The notes under the pieces are model-generated. The model worked only from the letters and a program-made list of their open reading frames with translations, was not told where the DNA came from and ran no database searches. A DNA stretch of 7,511 bases from NCBI GenBank assembly GCA_029934845.1, contig JAOZLN010000052.1, positions 1 to 7,511 on the forward strand. The letters are read 5' to 3'. Position 1 is the stretch's first letter. Every line of letters starts with the position of its first letter. Made by a program: the position numbers and the translations under genes. Shown piece after piece: positions 1 through 6,131 of the stretch. The DNA is from Candidatus Sabulitectum sp. (lineage in GTDB: Bacteria > Fermentibacterota > Fermentibacteria > Fermentibacterales > JCC-6).

Positions 1-2
1 CT

Positions 3-644
3 GTTTCCGAGCCAATGGAGAGTGAACAGGAACTTGTAATTCAAGGAAATGTTGACGGTGGCAAAGGAATTTCAGTTTCGCTGTCAAGAAGCAAAGACAG
101 CATTCTTCGAGCCGATCTGGATAATGACGGCACCATAAGAGTGGGAACCAGAGACAACAAGAGAATTCTGTTGTGGAAAAGCGGAGAGTTAAGTGTGCAA
201 GTGCCGGACTGCCTGGCTTTTGTAAAAGTCTTTTCAAAAGGAGGAGGAATAAGCTGCAGTAATGTGAAGGTTCCTGTCGAGCTTAAGACAATGGGCGGGG
301 GTATAAGCATCAGTAACCCCGGTGACAGCTTTTCCATTAAAACCATGGGCGGAGGGCTGGATATATCTCTGGACTCCGCATGGAAAGGAAATTCCAAGGC
401 CAAAACAATGGGTGGAGGAATTTCAGTCTTTCTGGCAGATGGTGTGTTTGTTCAGATAAATGCAAGCACTCTTGGCGGGTCTATTGACGTGGGAGGGAAT
501 GACCCGGCTATAATATCAAGGTCAGAAAAAGGGCATGGAAAGTCTAAAGTTGCTGTCAGGTATGGAACTGGCGATGATCTTCCCAGGCTTTCTGTTGCCA
601 CAATGGGCGGAGGAATTGTGATTAATGGTGATTCCAGTGACTAG
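3..644 (+). CDS. DUF4097-type repeat protein, 5' end probably cut by the window
   Basis: The protein is dominated by an imperfect repeat with a K-T-M-G-G-G-I-S-I core. Glycine triplets occur at residues 76-78, 94-96, 112-114, 132-134 and 198-200, with a diverged LGGS at 153-156 (numbered from the ATG at 15). This spacing is typical of the stacked-strand fold of DUF4097/YvlB/LiaX-like proteins, some of which act in envelope stress responses. The frame stays open from the ATG at 15 to the left edge (codons V-S-E-P precede it) and no ribosome site lies before that ATG, so the true start is probably upstream and the N-terminus is missing. The visible part has no signal peptide or membrane segment. 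Its end overlaps the next gene by 20 bases, which implies a shared transcript. The family assignment is fairly secure from the repeat pattern. The molecular role is unknown. Confidence 0.75.
   Translation, partial: VSEPMESEQELVIQGNVDGGKGISVSLSRSKDSILRADLDNDGTIRVGTRDNKRILLWKSGELSVQVPDCLAFVKVFSKGGGISCSNVKVPVELKTMGGGISISNPGDSFSIKTMGGGLDISLDSAWKGNSKAKTMGGGISVFLADGVFVQINASTLGGSIDVGGNDPAIISRSEKGHGKSKVAVRYGTGDDLPRLSVATMGGGIVINGDSSD
609..613 (+). promoter_or_regulatory. Ribosome binding site for the DUF2089-type gene
   Basis: GGAGG lies 11 bases before the ATG at 625, inside the last glycine-repeat codons of the preceding gene. The spacing is slightly long. In-frame GTG codons at 628 and 637 are alternative starts, and they would remove only residues before the first zinc-ribbon cysteine pair. 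Confidence 0.5.
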
Positions 645-1020
645 AGCTTCTGCACCAACCAGGTGCCCTTCCTGTGGCGGAATTCTTAATCCGGTAAAGT
701 ATGTATGTTCCGATTGTGCAACAGAGGTAACTGGTGAGTTCACAGAGTGTGCCTTGTGTTCACTGGATGGCGAGAACCGGGCTTTACTTGAACTTTTTCT
801 TCTGGCGAGAGGCAATTTGAAAGCAGTTCAGCGTATGCTTGGAGTTTCGTATCCAACTGCGCGGGCCAGAATAGAAGAAATGTTCAATGTGCTTGAGAGC
901 CGGATAGGAAAAGGCGATTCATCAATTGGAATACTGGAGAGTCTTCACAAGGGAGATATCAGTGTTAATGATGCTCTTGATGCATTAAATGAAACCTCTT
1001 ACCGTCAGGAGAGCAAATGA
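625..1020 (+). CDS. DUF2089-type zinc-ribbon/HTH regulator with a YvlB/LiaX-N-like tail
   Basis: The 131-residue protein has three parts. Residues 14-31 form a zinc ribbon with CPSC (C14, C17) and CSDC (C28, C31); a further CALC pair is at 42-45. Residues about 54-87 form a helical region with the LFLLARGNLKAVQRMLGVSY pattern followed by PTARARIEEM, which looks like a helix-turn-helix and is the hallmark of DUF2089. Residues about 100-122 (ILESLHKGDISVNDALDAL) resemble the short helical module found at the N-terminus of YvlB/LiaX-like DUF4097 proteins. DUF2089 genes commonly sit next to DUF4097 genes, as here on both sides. It overlaps the upstream gene by 20 bases and the downstream one by 4 (ATGA). 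A role as a DNA-binding regulator of the cluster is inference from the HTH and context. No target site was identified. Confidence 0.85.
   Translation: MVIPVTRASAPTRCPSCGGILNPVKYVCSDCATEVTGEFTECALCSLDGENRALLELFLLARGNLKAVQRMLGVSYPTARARIEEMFNVLESRIGKGDSSIGILESLHKGDISVNDALDALNETSYRQESK
1007..1020 (+). promoter_or_regulatory. Strong ribosome site with ATGA stop/start overlap
   Basis: AGGAGAG at 1007-1013 precedes the ATG at 1017 with ideal spacing. The ATG shares its last two bases with the TGA stop of the upstream gene (ATGA, 1017-1020). This fixes the start of the downstream lipoprotein gene and suggests translational coupling of the regulator to it. Confidence 0.75.
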
Positions 1021-1754
1021 AGTACAGAATCTTTGTTATGTCCCTGGTGTTCCTTACAGCTTCCTGTGTGATCATAAAAGTAGATACGGATCTGATCGGT
1101 GTAAGAACGACGGAGTTTGATATGGGGTACGGTTCCCAGCTTAGTTTCAGCAATTCCAGAGGAGATCTGGAAGTTACGGAATGGGAATCAGATTACATTC
1201 TTATCGAAGCAAACATATATGGTGATTCCGGTAGAGGTGTACCTGAAGGGCTGGAAATACTGTTTGATCAGACCGATGATAATCTTCAATCTTCAGTGAA
1301 TTATCCGGGAAGAACCTTTTTTGGTTCAGTGGATCTTTCAGTGAAGATCCCTTTTGATATGGGGTACACTATCGAGTACTCCTGCACAAATGGAGAAACA
1401 TTTATTAAAGGTGATGTAACTGCAAATGTGGAATCTACAAATGGAGATATTCATGTGGAAGTTTTATCGGCCCAGAGTCTTTTAACCACCAACGGTGACA
1501 TTGTTGCCCTGCTTCTTGTGCAGGAAGATGCTGTGATCATTGAAACCACCAACGGTGACATAACAGTAGAGCTACCTGATCGTATCGGTCTTGAGGTTGA
1601 AACGACGAACGGGGAGATATCTGTTGACGGTTATGAGATAACGAACGGAGTCTCGATTGACGGCCAGTGGACTGCCCGGATAGAAACAACTAATGGCGAT
1701 GTGTTCATATCTCGTACAGGCGACTCCAAAGAAGATGATCAAGCAACCCGATAG
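1017..1754 (+). CDS. DUF4097-type repeat lipoprotein candidate
   Basis: The protein has 245 residues. The N-terminus MKYRIFVMSLVFLTASC has a positive start, a hydrophobic core and a Cys at residue 17 after T-A-S, with Leu at -4. This is an imperfect lipobox, so lipid attachment is likely but not certain. The body contains seven T-N-G turns (starting at residues 124, 141, 158, 178, 197, 209 and 225), mostly in the form TTNGDI or TTNGEI and about 12-20 residues apart. They predict a regular stacked beta structure as in DUF4097 proteins. It differs from the GGG-repeat protein two genes upstream, which has no visible export signal, so the cluster pairs two DUF4097-type proteins of different repeat type. 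The start is supported by AGGAGAG and the ATGA overlap. A role in sensing or stabilising the envelope is inference. Confidence 0.8.
   Translation: MKYRIFVMSLVFLTASCVIIKVDTDLIGVRTTEFDMGYGSQLSFSNSRGDLEVTEWESDYILIEANIYGDSGRGVPEGLEILFDQTDDNLQSSVNYPGRTFFGSVDLSVKIPFDMGYTIEYSCTNGETFIKGDVTANVESTNGDIHVEVLSAQSLLTTNGDIVALLLVQEDAVIIETTNGDITVELPDRIGLEVETTNGEISVDGYEITNGVSIDGQWTARIETTNGDVFISRTGDSKEDDQATR
1484..1560 (+). repeat. 17-base direct repeat, 60-base period, coding TTNGD turns
   Basis: The 17-base string aaccaccaacggtgaca occurs exactly at 1484-1500 and again at 1544-1560. It encodes the TTNGD turn of two successive units. The other units encode the same residues with different codons (for example acgacgaacggggag near 1602), so this pair is either a recent unit duplication or a gene-conversion trace. 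Confidence 0.7.
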
Positions 1755-4035
1755 TTATGAAATGAATCTGTTCAGGCAGATGAGTGATGCCGTTGTTTTT
1801 CTTGATGAAAATTTTTGTGTTGAGTTTGCAAACCCTTCTTTTCTCTCGTTGATAAAAGCATCTTCAATTGAGGCAATCTCAGGCCTTGAGTTTTACGAAC
1901 TTGCTGCTACGGACCGGCATCGTATTCTTCTTGAAGAACTTCACACAGACTCTTCCATAGAGATATCACTTGCCACGAGTGGTGAAGAAGTAGTTCCGGT
2001 TAGTATGTCATTTTCCCCTGTTGTTGATCAACAGGGAGTTCTTTCCGGTTACATTGTAGTTGTACGGGATATTGCCAGTGACAGGAACAAACTGGACAGT
2101 CTTAATAATGCAACAGATAAGTACAGAGATATGGCTTTCAGTGGTCTCGACTGGGTGTGGGAGGTTGATACTTCCGGTACTTTTACATTCTTGTCACCAT
2201 CTGTTCAAGAAGGCATGGGTTACTCTGCAGAGGAATTGTTTGGCAAAACCCCTTTTGATCACATGACTGCTGAAGAAGGCGAAAGAATTGCCTCTGTTTT
2301 CACTCGTATTTCATCAAGAAATGAGAGTTTTCATAACCTTGTGAATCGCTGCATAGCAAAAAATGGGGATGAAGTCATTATTTCCACCAGTGGAGTGCCT
2401 GTTTTTGATCATGAAGGCAAGCTGAAGGGTTATCGCGGAGGAAACCGGGTCATAACTGATGAAGTGAGAACTGCTGATGCCTTAAGAAAAGCGGTAGCAG
2501 CTACCACCAGAATTCTGGAAGGTCTTCCAGTGGGCGTGGTTCTTGTGGACAGAACCAAACACATAAGACAGATCAACGCCAGAGCTTGTGAAGTTATCGG
2601 CAGGAAGAGGGATGAACTTGTAGGCCAGCTGTGCCATTCAGCTTTTTGTCCTTCTCTGGTGGACCAATGCCCAATTCTTGACAGAGACATGAAGATTGAC
2701 AGGGCAAACCACTTTGTTCTTCACAAAGATGGTCACCAGATCCCTGTTATTAAATCTGTTATTCCAGTTCACCTTTACGGAGAGGATCTGCTTCTGGAAG
2801 CATTCATTGATATTTCAGAGATGAAGAGCTTTAGAAGCGACCTGGATCAGAGGAACAGAGAGCTTATCCGGGAGGTTGAGAGTTACAGAAAGAACACCGA
2901 GGCAGCCCGCACTCCCAGCAAGGAAGCAATGAAGCAACGGGCAGTATTTATAAAGGATAAGATTGCGGCACTTTGTGGAATTACCGGCATGGTCGATCTG
3001 CTTCTAAATTCAGATCAGACAGCTGACCAGAGGGAAATGCTTTCCATAGTTCAGGCAGATTGCCGAAAGCTTACCAATGCGGTGCATCTTATGCAGGACA
3101 AAATGGGAAGCACTCATGGAGGTCTTTCTCTGGATGGGAATGAATTTCTTATCAGGAAGCTTCTGATGCTTGCAATAGAGCCATTGCAGGACATACATAT
3201 GGATATCAGAGTCAAGATAGATCCTCTGCTTCCTGATCTTTTCTATGGGCCTGTGGTCGGGTTGCGGGATGCTCTTCAGATTCTTCTGGGAATTGCTATG
3301 GGAGAGTTGTCAAAAAAAGCCATCGAAATAGGAGTTACATATATCTCGTCGAAAGAAAGTGTGATGGAAGTGCGTTTCTCTGTGAGTTTTCCCGGGGCGG
3401 AACTGGCTCCTGATGGAAGTCTTCATCCTCTTGCAGATTCAGTTTCATCTGAGGTGGATAGCAGATTGAAGGTCTGCAGGGAATTCGCAAAAGCAGCCGG
3501 AGGAGAGCTTGATCGGCGTATAGTCCCCGGTTCAGGTTGTGCCTACTGGCTAACCATTCCTCTTGAAAAGCGGATCAGTGCTGGAGTGGTCGATGATATT
3601 GTTCTGACCGATGTTCATGTTCTGGTAATAGAGGAAGATGATCAGTTGCGCAGCGTCTATCTTAAAATGCTTCATGGAATTGGTTGTTGTGTTACTGCTG
3701 TGGCAGATCGATCAGAGGCTCTTGCGGGTTTTAAAGAGTCCCATATGTGCTGTGGTCCCATTCAAATTGCTATTCTTGATGGAGATCCATCCGATCATGA
3801 TGAACTGGTAACTGCCAAACTGATCACACACAATATTGTTACAAAAGGCAGAGTGCAGCTGATCTTATGCTCTTCTCAGATAAAAGCAGGGGATATTGAC
3901 GCATACTACTCCGGGGGTTTTTCTGCCGTTCTCCGTAAGCCACTGACTCTTTCCACCCTTAGAAACTGCCTTATAAAACTGCTTGGCAGCCCTGGTGAGA
4001 ACCTTCCGGTGATCACTGAGTATTCTCTTCCCTGA
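1735..4035 (+). CDS. Three-PAS signalling protein with degenerate histidine-kinase core and C-terminal receiver
   Basis: The protein has 766 residues from the ATG at 1735; an ATG at 1693 would overlap the upstream gene by 62 bases, and 1762 is also possible. No strong ribosome site marks any of them. Domains: PAS1 about 10-117, PAS2 about 125-241 (WVWEVDTSGTFTFLSPS), PAS3 about 257-363 ending LLLEAFIDISEMK, a short coiled coil, a HisKA/HATPase-like region about 400-618, and a receiver about 628-750. The HisKA-like helix reads FIKDKIAALCGITGMVDLLL where active kinases have the HEIRTPL box; the His is absent. The N-box Asn is replaced (LLGIAMGEL, I520), and the G1 and G2 boxes lack their Asp and Gly residues, although AAGGEL and YWLTIPL still show the fold. 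The receiver retains E633/E634, D682, S713 and K735. No membrane segment was seen, so it is probably cytosolic. It overlaps the lipoprotein gene by 20 bases and is probably cotranscribed. It most likely acts as a phosphorylation-responsive scaffold rather than a kinase. Confidence 0.85.
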   Translation: MIKQPDSYEMNLFRQMSDAVVFLDENFCVEFANPSFLSLIKASSIEAISGLEFYELAATDRHRILLEELHTDSSIEISLATSGEEVVPVSMSFSPVVDQQGVLSGYIVVVRDIASDRNKLDSLNNATDKYRDMAFSGLDWVWEVDTSGTFTFLSPSVQEGMGYSAEELFGKTPFDHMTAEEGERIASVFTRISSRNESFHNLVNRCIAKNGDEVIISTSGVPVFDHEGKLKGYRGGNRVITDEVRTADALRKAVAATTRILEGLPVGVVLVDRTKHIRQINARACEVIGRKRDELVGQLCHSAFCPSLVDQCPILDRDMKIDRANHFVLHKDGHQIPVIKSVIPVHLYGEDLLLEAFIDISEMKSFRSDLDQRNRELIREVESYRKNTEAARTPSKEAMKQRAVFIKDKIAALCGITGMVDLLLNSDQTADQREMLSIVQADCRKLTNAVHLMQDKMGSTHGGLSLDGNEFLIRKLLMLAIEPLQDIHMDIRVKIDPLLPDLFYGPVVGLRDALQILLGIAMGELSKKAIEIGVTYISSKESVMEVRFSVSFPGAELAPDGSLHPLADSVSSEVDSRLKVCREFAKAAGGELDRRIVPGSGCAYWLTIPLEKRISAGVVDDIVLTDVHVLVIEEDDQLRSVYLKMLHGIGCCVTAVADRSEALAGFKESHMCCGPIQIAILDGDPSDHDELVTAKLITHNIVTKGRVQLILCSSQIKAGDIDAYYSGGFSAVLRKPLTLSTLRNCLIKLLGSPGENLPVITEYSLP

Positions 4036-4054
4036 GAATCTGCTATTCATATCT

Positions 4055-4083
4055 TTGTGATTTACCTGTTACGGTGCTATTAT
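4055..4083 (+). promoter_or_regulatory. Possible sigma70-type promoter for the endonuclease gene
   Basis: TTGTGA at 4055-4060 and TATTAT at 4078-4083 are separated by 17 bases and lie about 40 bases before the start codon. They match four and five of six consensus bases. The call rests on sequence only, and the sigma-factor preference of this organism is unknown. No terminator hairpin was seen between the upstream stop at 4035 and this site. Confidence 0.35.
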
Positions 4084-4113
4084 CGGATATACGATCTTAC
4101 TAACGACATGAAC

Positions 4114-4119
4114 GAGAGG
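4114..4119 (+). promoter_or_regulatory. Ribosome binding site of the endonuclease gene
   Basis: GAGAGG lies 4 bases before the ATG at 4124 and agrees with the signal peptide starting there. The same hexamer precedes the FG-GAP gene at 5803-5808. Confidence 0.6.
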
Positions 4120-4123
4120 TACC

Positions 4124-5209
4124 ATGACTATAAGAAAAAATACACTGCTGATAACTCTTCTTTTTTCCGCTGTCTCGTCTGCGCAGATACCGTCAGGTTA
4201 TTATGATTCTGCCCAGGGTCTTTCCGGTGAGACTCTTCAGTGGGCCCTGCATAACATCATTGATAACCATACAGTGAAGAGTTACGATTATTTATGGACC
4301 GCTTTTTTTACCACTGATGACAAGTACGGAAACCAGTACTACGTTTGGGATATGTACTCTAACTACAACTACAGGCTTGGCGATGATCAGGGCGGCTCAG
4401 CAAGTGGTGAAGGTGAGGGTTACAACAGAGAGCACTCCTGGCCCAAAAGCTGGTTTAACGATCATTCTCCTATGAATACAGACCTTTTCCACATAGTTCC
4501 CACAGACATCTATGTGAACAACCGAAGAAGCAACTACCCATATGCGGAAGTTGGCAGTACCACCTGGGTATCACAGAACGGAAGCCGGGTTGGATACTCT
4601 GTAACCCCCGGTTACTCGGGGATGGCTTTTGAACCAATCGACATATACAAAGGAGATTTCGCCAGAAATTATTTTTATATGGCAACAAGATACAAAGGTG
4701 AAGATGCAGGATGGACCGGCAGCGCCATGGCCGATGGTGCCGACCTTGAAGACTGGGCTGTGGATATGCTTATGGAATGGCACCAGAATGACCCTGTAAG
4801 CGACAAGGAGCTGGATCGGAACAATGCGGTTTACGCCATACAGCACAACAGAAATCCTTTCATTGATCATCCCGAGTATGTGCAGTACATTTACGACCCG
4901 TCCGGTATCAACAATGGAACAGAGCCAGGTCTGTTCTTCCTCAATATCTCACCGAACCCGTTTACATCAAGTGCGGTTATCAACTACAGCCTGCCATTTG
5001 ATGAAACAGTTTCACTGAATATCTACGATATCAGCGGTCGACTGGTTTCTACCCTGCAGGATGGTGTACACATTGCTTCCGGTGACCATCAGACTGTATG
5101 GTCTGGAGCCCGGCAAGGCGGCGCACCAGTATCACCGGGTATCTACTTTGCCGTTTTGAATACTTCTTCCTCCAGCGCCGCTTCAAGGATGGTTTGCACA
5201 GGTCAATGA
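4124..5209 (+). CDS. Secreted endonuclease I (EndA/NucM family) with C-terminal sorting-type domain
   Basis: The protein has 361 residues. Residues 1-20 (MTIRKNTLLITLLFSAVSSA, then QIP) are a clear Sec signal peptide. Residues about 22-256 match the endonuclease I family: YNREHSWPKSWF holds the catalytic His (H104, with R102 and E103), and TDLFHIVPTD plus YVNNRRSNYPYAEV supply the metal-binding Asn region (N132/N133) of the beta-beta-alpha-metal fold. GDFARNYFYMATRY and NRNPFIDHPEYV are further conserved blocks. Such enzymes cut DNA and sometimes RNA non-specifically in the periplasm or outside the cell. Residues about 272-361 form a separate domain of the type IX sorting/FlgD-Ig type (ISPNPF, LNIYDISGRLV, SPGIYFAVL), so export to the surface or medium is inferred. 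GAGAGG at 4114-4119, 4 bases before the ATG, fixes the start. A likely role is nutrient scavenging from, or breakdown of, extracellular DNA. Confidence 0.93.
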   Translation: MTIRKNTLLITLLFSAVSSAQIPSGYYDSAQGLSGETLQWALHNIIDNHTVKSYDYLWTAFFTTDDKYGNQYYVWDMYSNYNYRLGDDQGGSASGEGEGYNREHSWPKSWFNDHSPMNTDLFHIVPTDIYVNNRRSNYPYAEVGSTTWVSQNGSRVGYSVTPGYSGMAFEPIDIYKGDFARNYFYMATRYKGEDAGWTGSAMADGADLEDWAVDMLMEWHQNDPVSDKELDRNNAVYAIQHNRNPFIDHPEYVQYIYDPSGINNGTEPGLFFLNISPNPFTSSAVINYSLPFDETVSLNIYDISGRLVSTLQDGVHIASGDHQTVWSGARQGGAPVSPGIYFAVLNTSSSSAASRMVCTGQ

Positions 5210-5235
5210 TATGAACCCGGATAGATATTTGTTCT

Positions 5236-5682
5236 CTAAAATCCTGCACCGATCCCCAGAGAAGTAATCCAGTTGTGTTCCGTATCTGAACCGGCAATGT
5301 GGTTGTAGTATCCCGCGGTGATCACAAGTGGAAGTATTCCAAGCCTTATTTCCATCCCTGCATATGTCTGATGGTTCAATAATCTACCGCAGGGATCGTT
5401 CCAGGTGTGCATTATTGCGGCAGTTACATCCGTCGAGACAAATGGGATCAGAGTAGCGATCACCATATTCCTTGTGCCTGCATGAAGTTTTCCCCCGGAG
5501 AAACCAGGTTCCAGCCGGATCAGAAAGCCGGAATCGGAACCGAATAGATCTACACTGCTCATGCCAATGGAAGCACTGTACTTCTGCGGTGAGGTGATCT
5601 GAATGCTGGCAGTTGGTGACCAGCCTGACAGCCCTGAAACAGCCGATGTGTACAGAATTAACAGTGTCATCAAAGTTTTCAT
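5236..5682 (-). CDS. Small secreted protein of unknown function, possible outer-membrane strand protein
   Basis: The protein has 148 residues from the ATG at 5682-5680; a GTG three codons further upstream (5691) is less likely because the ribosome site would overlap it. MKTLMTLLILYTSAVSGLSG is a signal peptide with cleavage probably near residues 16-20. The mature part alternates short polar/hydrophobic stretches with turns (SGFLIRLEPGF, AGMEIRLGILPLVITAGYY, ITSLGIGAGF) and ends in Phe, as outer-membrane beta-barrel proteins often do. At about 130 mature residues it is short for a barrel. There is a single cysteine (DPCG). No family was recognised. It is convergent with the endonuclease gene (26 bases between stops, no hairpin) and divergent from the FG-GAP gene. 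Expression is supported by a good ribosome site. The barrel assignment is inference. Confidence 0.7.
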   Translation of the reverse strand: MKTLMTLLILYTSAVSGLSGWSPTASIQITSPQKYSASIGMSSVDLFGSDSGFLIRLEPGFSGGKLHAGTRNMVIATLIPFVSTDVTAAIMHTWNDPCGRLLNHQTYAGMEIRLGILPLVITAGYYNHIAGSDTEHNWITSLGIGAGF

Positions 5683-5690
5683 GATAAACA

Positions 5691-5696
5691 CCCCTT
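5691..5696 (-). promoter_or_regulatory. Ribosome binding site deciding the start of the small secreted protein
   Basis: On the minus strand AAGGGG (plus-strand CCCCTT) lies 8 bases before the ATG at 5682. This favours that ATG over the GTG at 5691, which would fall directly next to the site. Confidence 0.6.
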
Positions 5697-5706
5697 ATCT
5701 ATTGGG

Positions 5707-5734
5707 AAGATAGCGGTTTTCCACTGGAAATCAA
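5707..5734 (-). promoter_or_regulatory. Possible sigma70-type promoter for the small secreted protein
   Basis: Read on the minus strand, TTGATT (5734-5729) and TATCTT (5712-5707) are 16 bases apart, each matching four of six consensus bases. Transcription would begin near 5700, giving a leader of under 20 bases that still includes the ribosome site. This is weak evidence from sequence alone. Confidence 0.3.
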
Positions 5735-5742
5735 ATGTAACC

Positions 5743-5758
5743 CAGAGCGCTGGCTCTG
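5743..5758. repeat. Inverted repeat in the divergent intergenic region
   Basis: CAGAGC and GCTCTG form a perfect 6-base inverted repeat around GCTG. It lies between the two divergent genes, upstream of both candidate promoters. It could be an operator or a chance hairpin; there is no T-run, so it is not a terminator. Confidence 0.35.
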
Positions 5759-5759
5759 C

Positions 5760-5788
5760 TTGTCTGCTCGTTGATATGAAATTATATA
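5760..5788 (+). promoter_or_regulatory. Possible promoter for the FG-GAP repeat gene
   Basis: TTGTCT (5760-5765) and TATATA (5783-5788) are 17 bases apart, each matching four of six consensus bases. The overlapping TATAGT (5785-5790) is a better -10 match but gives a 19-base spacer. The AT-rich stretch around 5775-5798 is the only one in this intergenic region, which is the main reason for the call. Confidence 0.3.
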
Positions 5789-5819
5789 GTAACAATACTC
5801 CAGAGAGGCAGGTATTCTT

Positions 5820-6131
5820 GTGCTGGTTTTTCTTTGTGTTCTTTGTACAGCTCCGGTTCTTATGGAAGCGGAGATGGTATGTGACGACGGGTCACCAATT
5901 GTTATTGGAGGCTACGAGAACCCATGCCCTATATACGCAGACTGGGACGGCGACGGTTTGAAAGACCTGATCATAGGGGTTGCCCTTTATTGCACCGATA
6001 TAGACTGTTCAAGATACCGTTACTACAGGAATCTTTCCGGTGGAGGAGATCCTGTATTTAATGGCTGGGAATATATTCTCGGCTTAGACGGAACCCCTCT
6101 TACCACAGGGTTGAATAATTCCCATCAATGA
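5820..6131 (+). CDS. FG-GAP/VCBS-repeat secreted protein, N-terminal part up to an in-frame TGA
   Basis: This segment gives 103 residues before TGA at 6129-6131. The GTG start is chosen because GAGAGG (5803-5808) lies 11 bases upstream and because it opens a hydrophobic signal segment (LVFLCVLCTAPVLMEA). The segment lacks the usual positive N-terminus, so an earlier non-standard start such as ATT at 5814 is possible; the frame is closed by TAA at 5790-5792. Residues 41-52 (DWDGDGLKDLIIG) form one calcium-binding FG-GAP/VCBS blade motif. Cysteines are frequent (C21, C36, C58, C63). Alone the product would be one blade, too short to fold as a propeller and without a sorting domain. The codons after the TGA continue the same family in the same frame, so this is the front part of one 425-codon gene interrupted by TGA, not a separate gene. 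Confidence 0.65.
   Translation: MLVFLCVLCTAPVLMEAEMVCDDGSPIVIGGYENPCPIYADWDGDGLKDLIIGVALYCTDIDCSRYRYYRNLSGGGDPVFNGWEYILGLDGTPLTTGLNNSHQ

Noticed and set aside
41..403. Antisense open frame opposite the first DUF4097-type gene
   Set aside because: It is a low-complexity product mirroring the GGG repeats (PPP-rich), with no ribosome site or recognisable domain.
1331..1350. Hairpin GGATCTT...AAGATCC inside the lipoprotein gene
   Set aside because: It is a 7-bp inverted repeat within coding sequence with no T-run and no nearby stop. It is treated as chance and used to temper the SECIS-like claim.
4036..4123. Terminator after the PAS/receiver gene
   Set aside because: No GC-rich stem followed by a T-run could be found in the gap.
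4571..4870. Antisense open frames opposite the endonuclease gene
   Set aside because: They lie wholly inside a strongly conserved nuclease on the other strand, and their products show no family features.
5776..5961. ATG start at 5776 giving a positively charged hydrophobic leader for the FG-GAP protein
   Set aside because: It is in a different frame from the FG-GAP motifs, lacks a ribosome site, and would need a frameshift to join them.
6129..6131. Genome-wide recoding of TGA as Gly or Trp
   Set aside because: Three other well-supported genes in the window end at TGA, and reading through them would fuse unrelated proteins or run into noncoding sequence.
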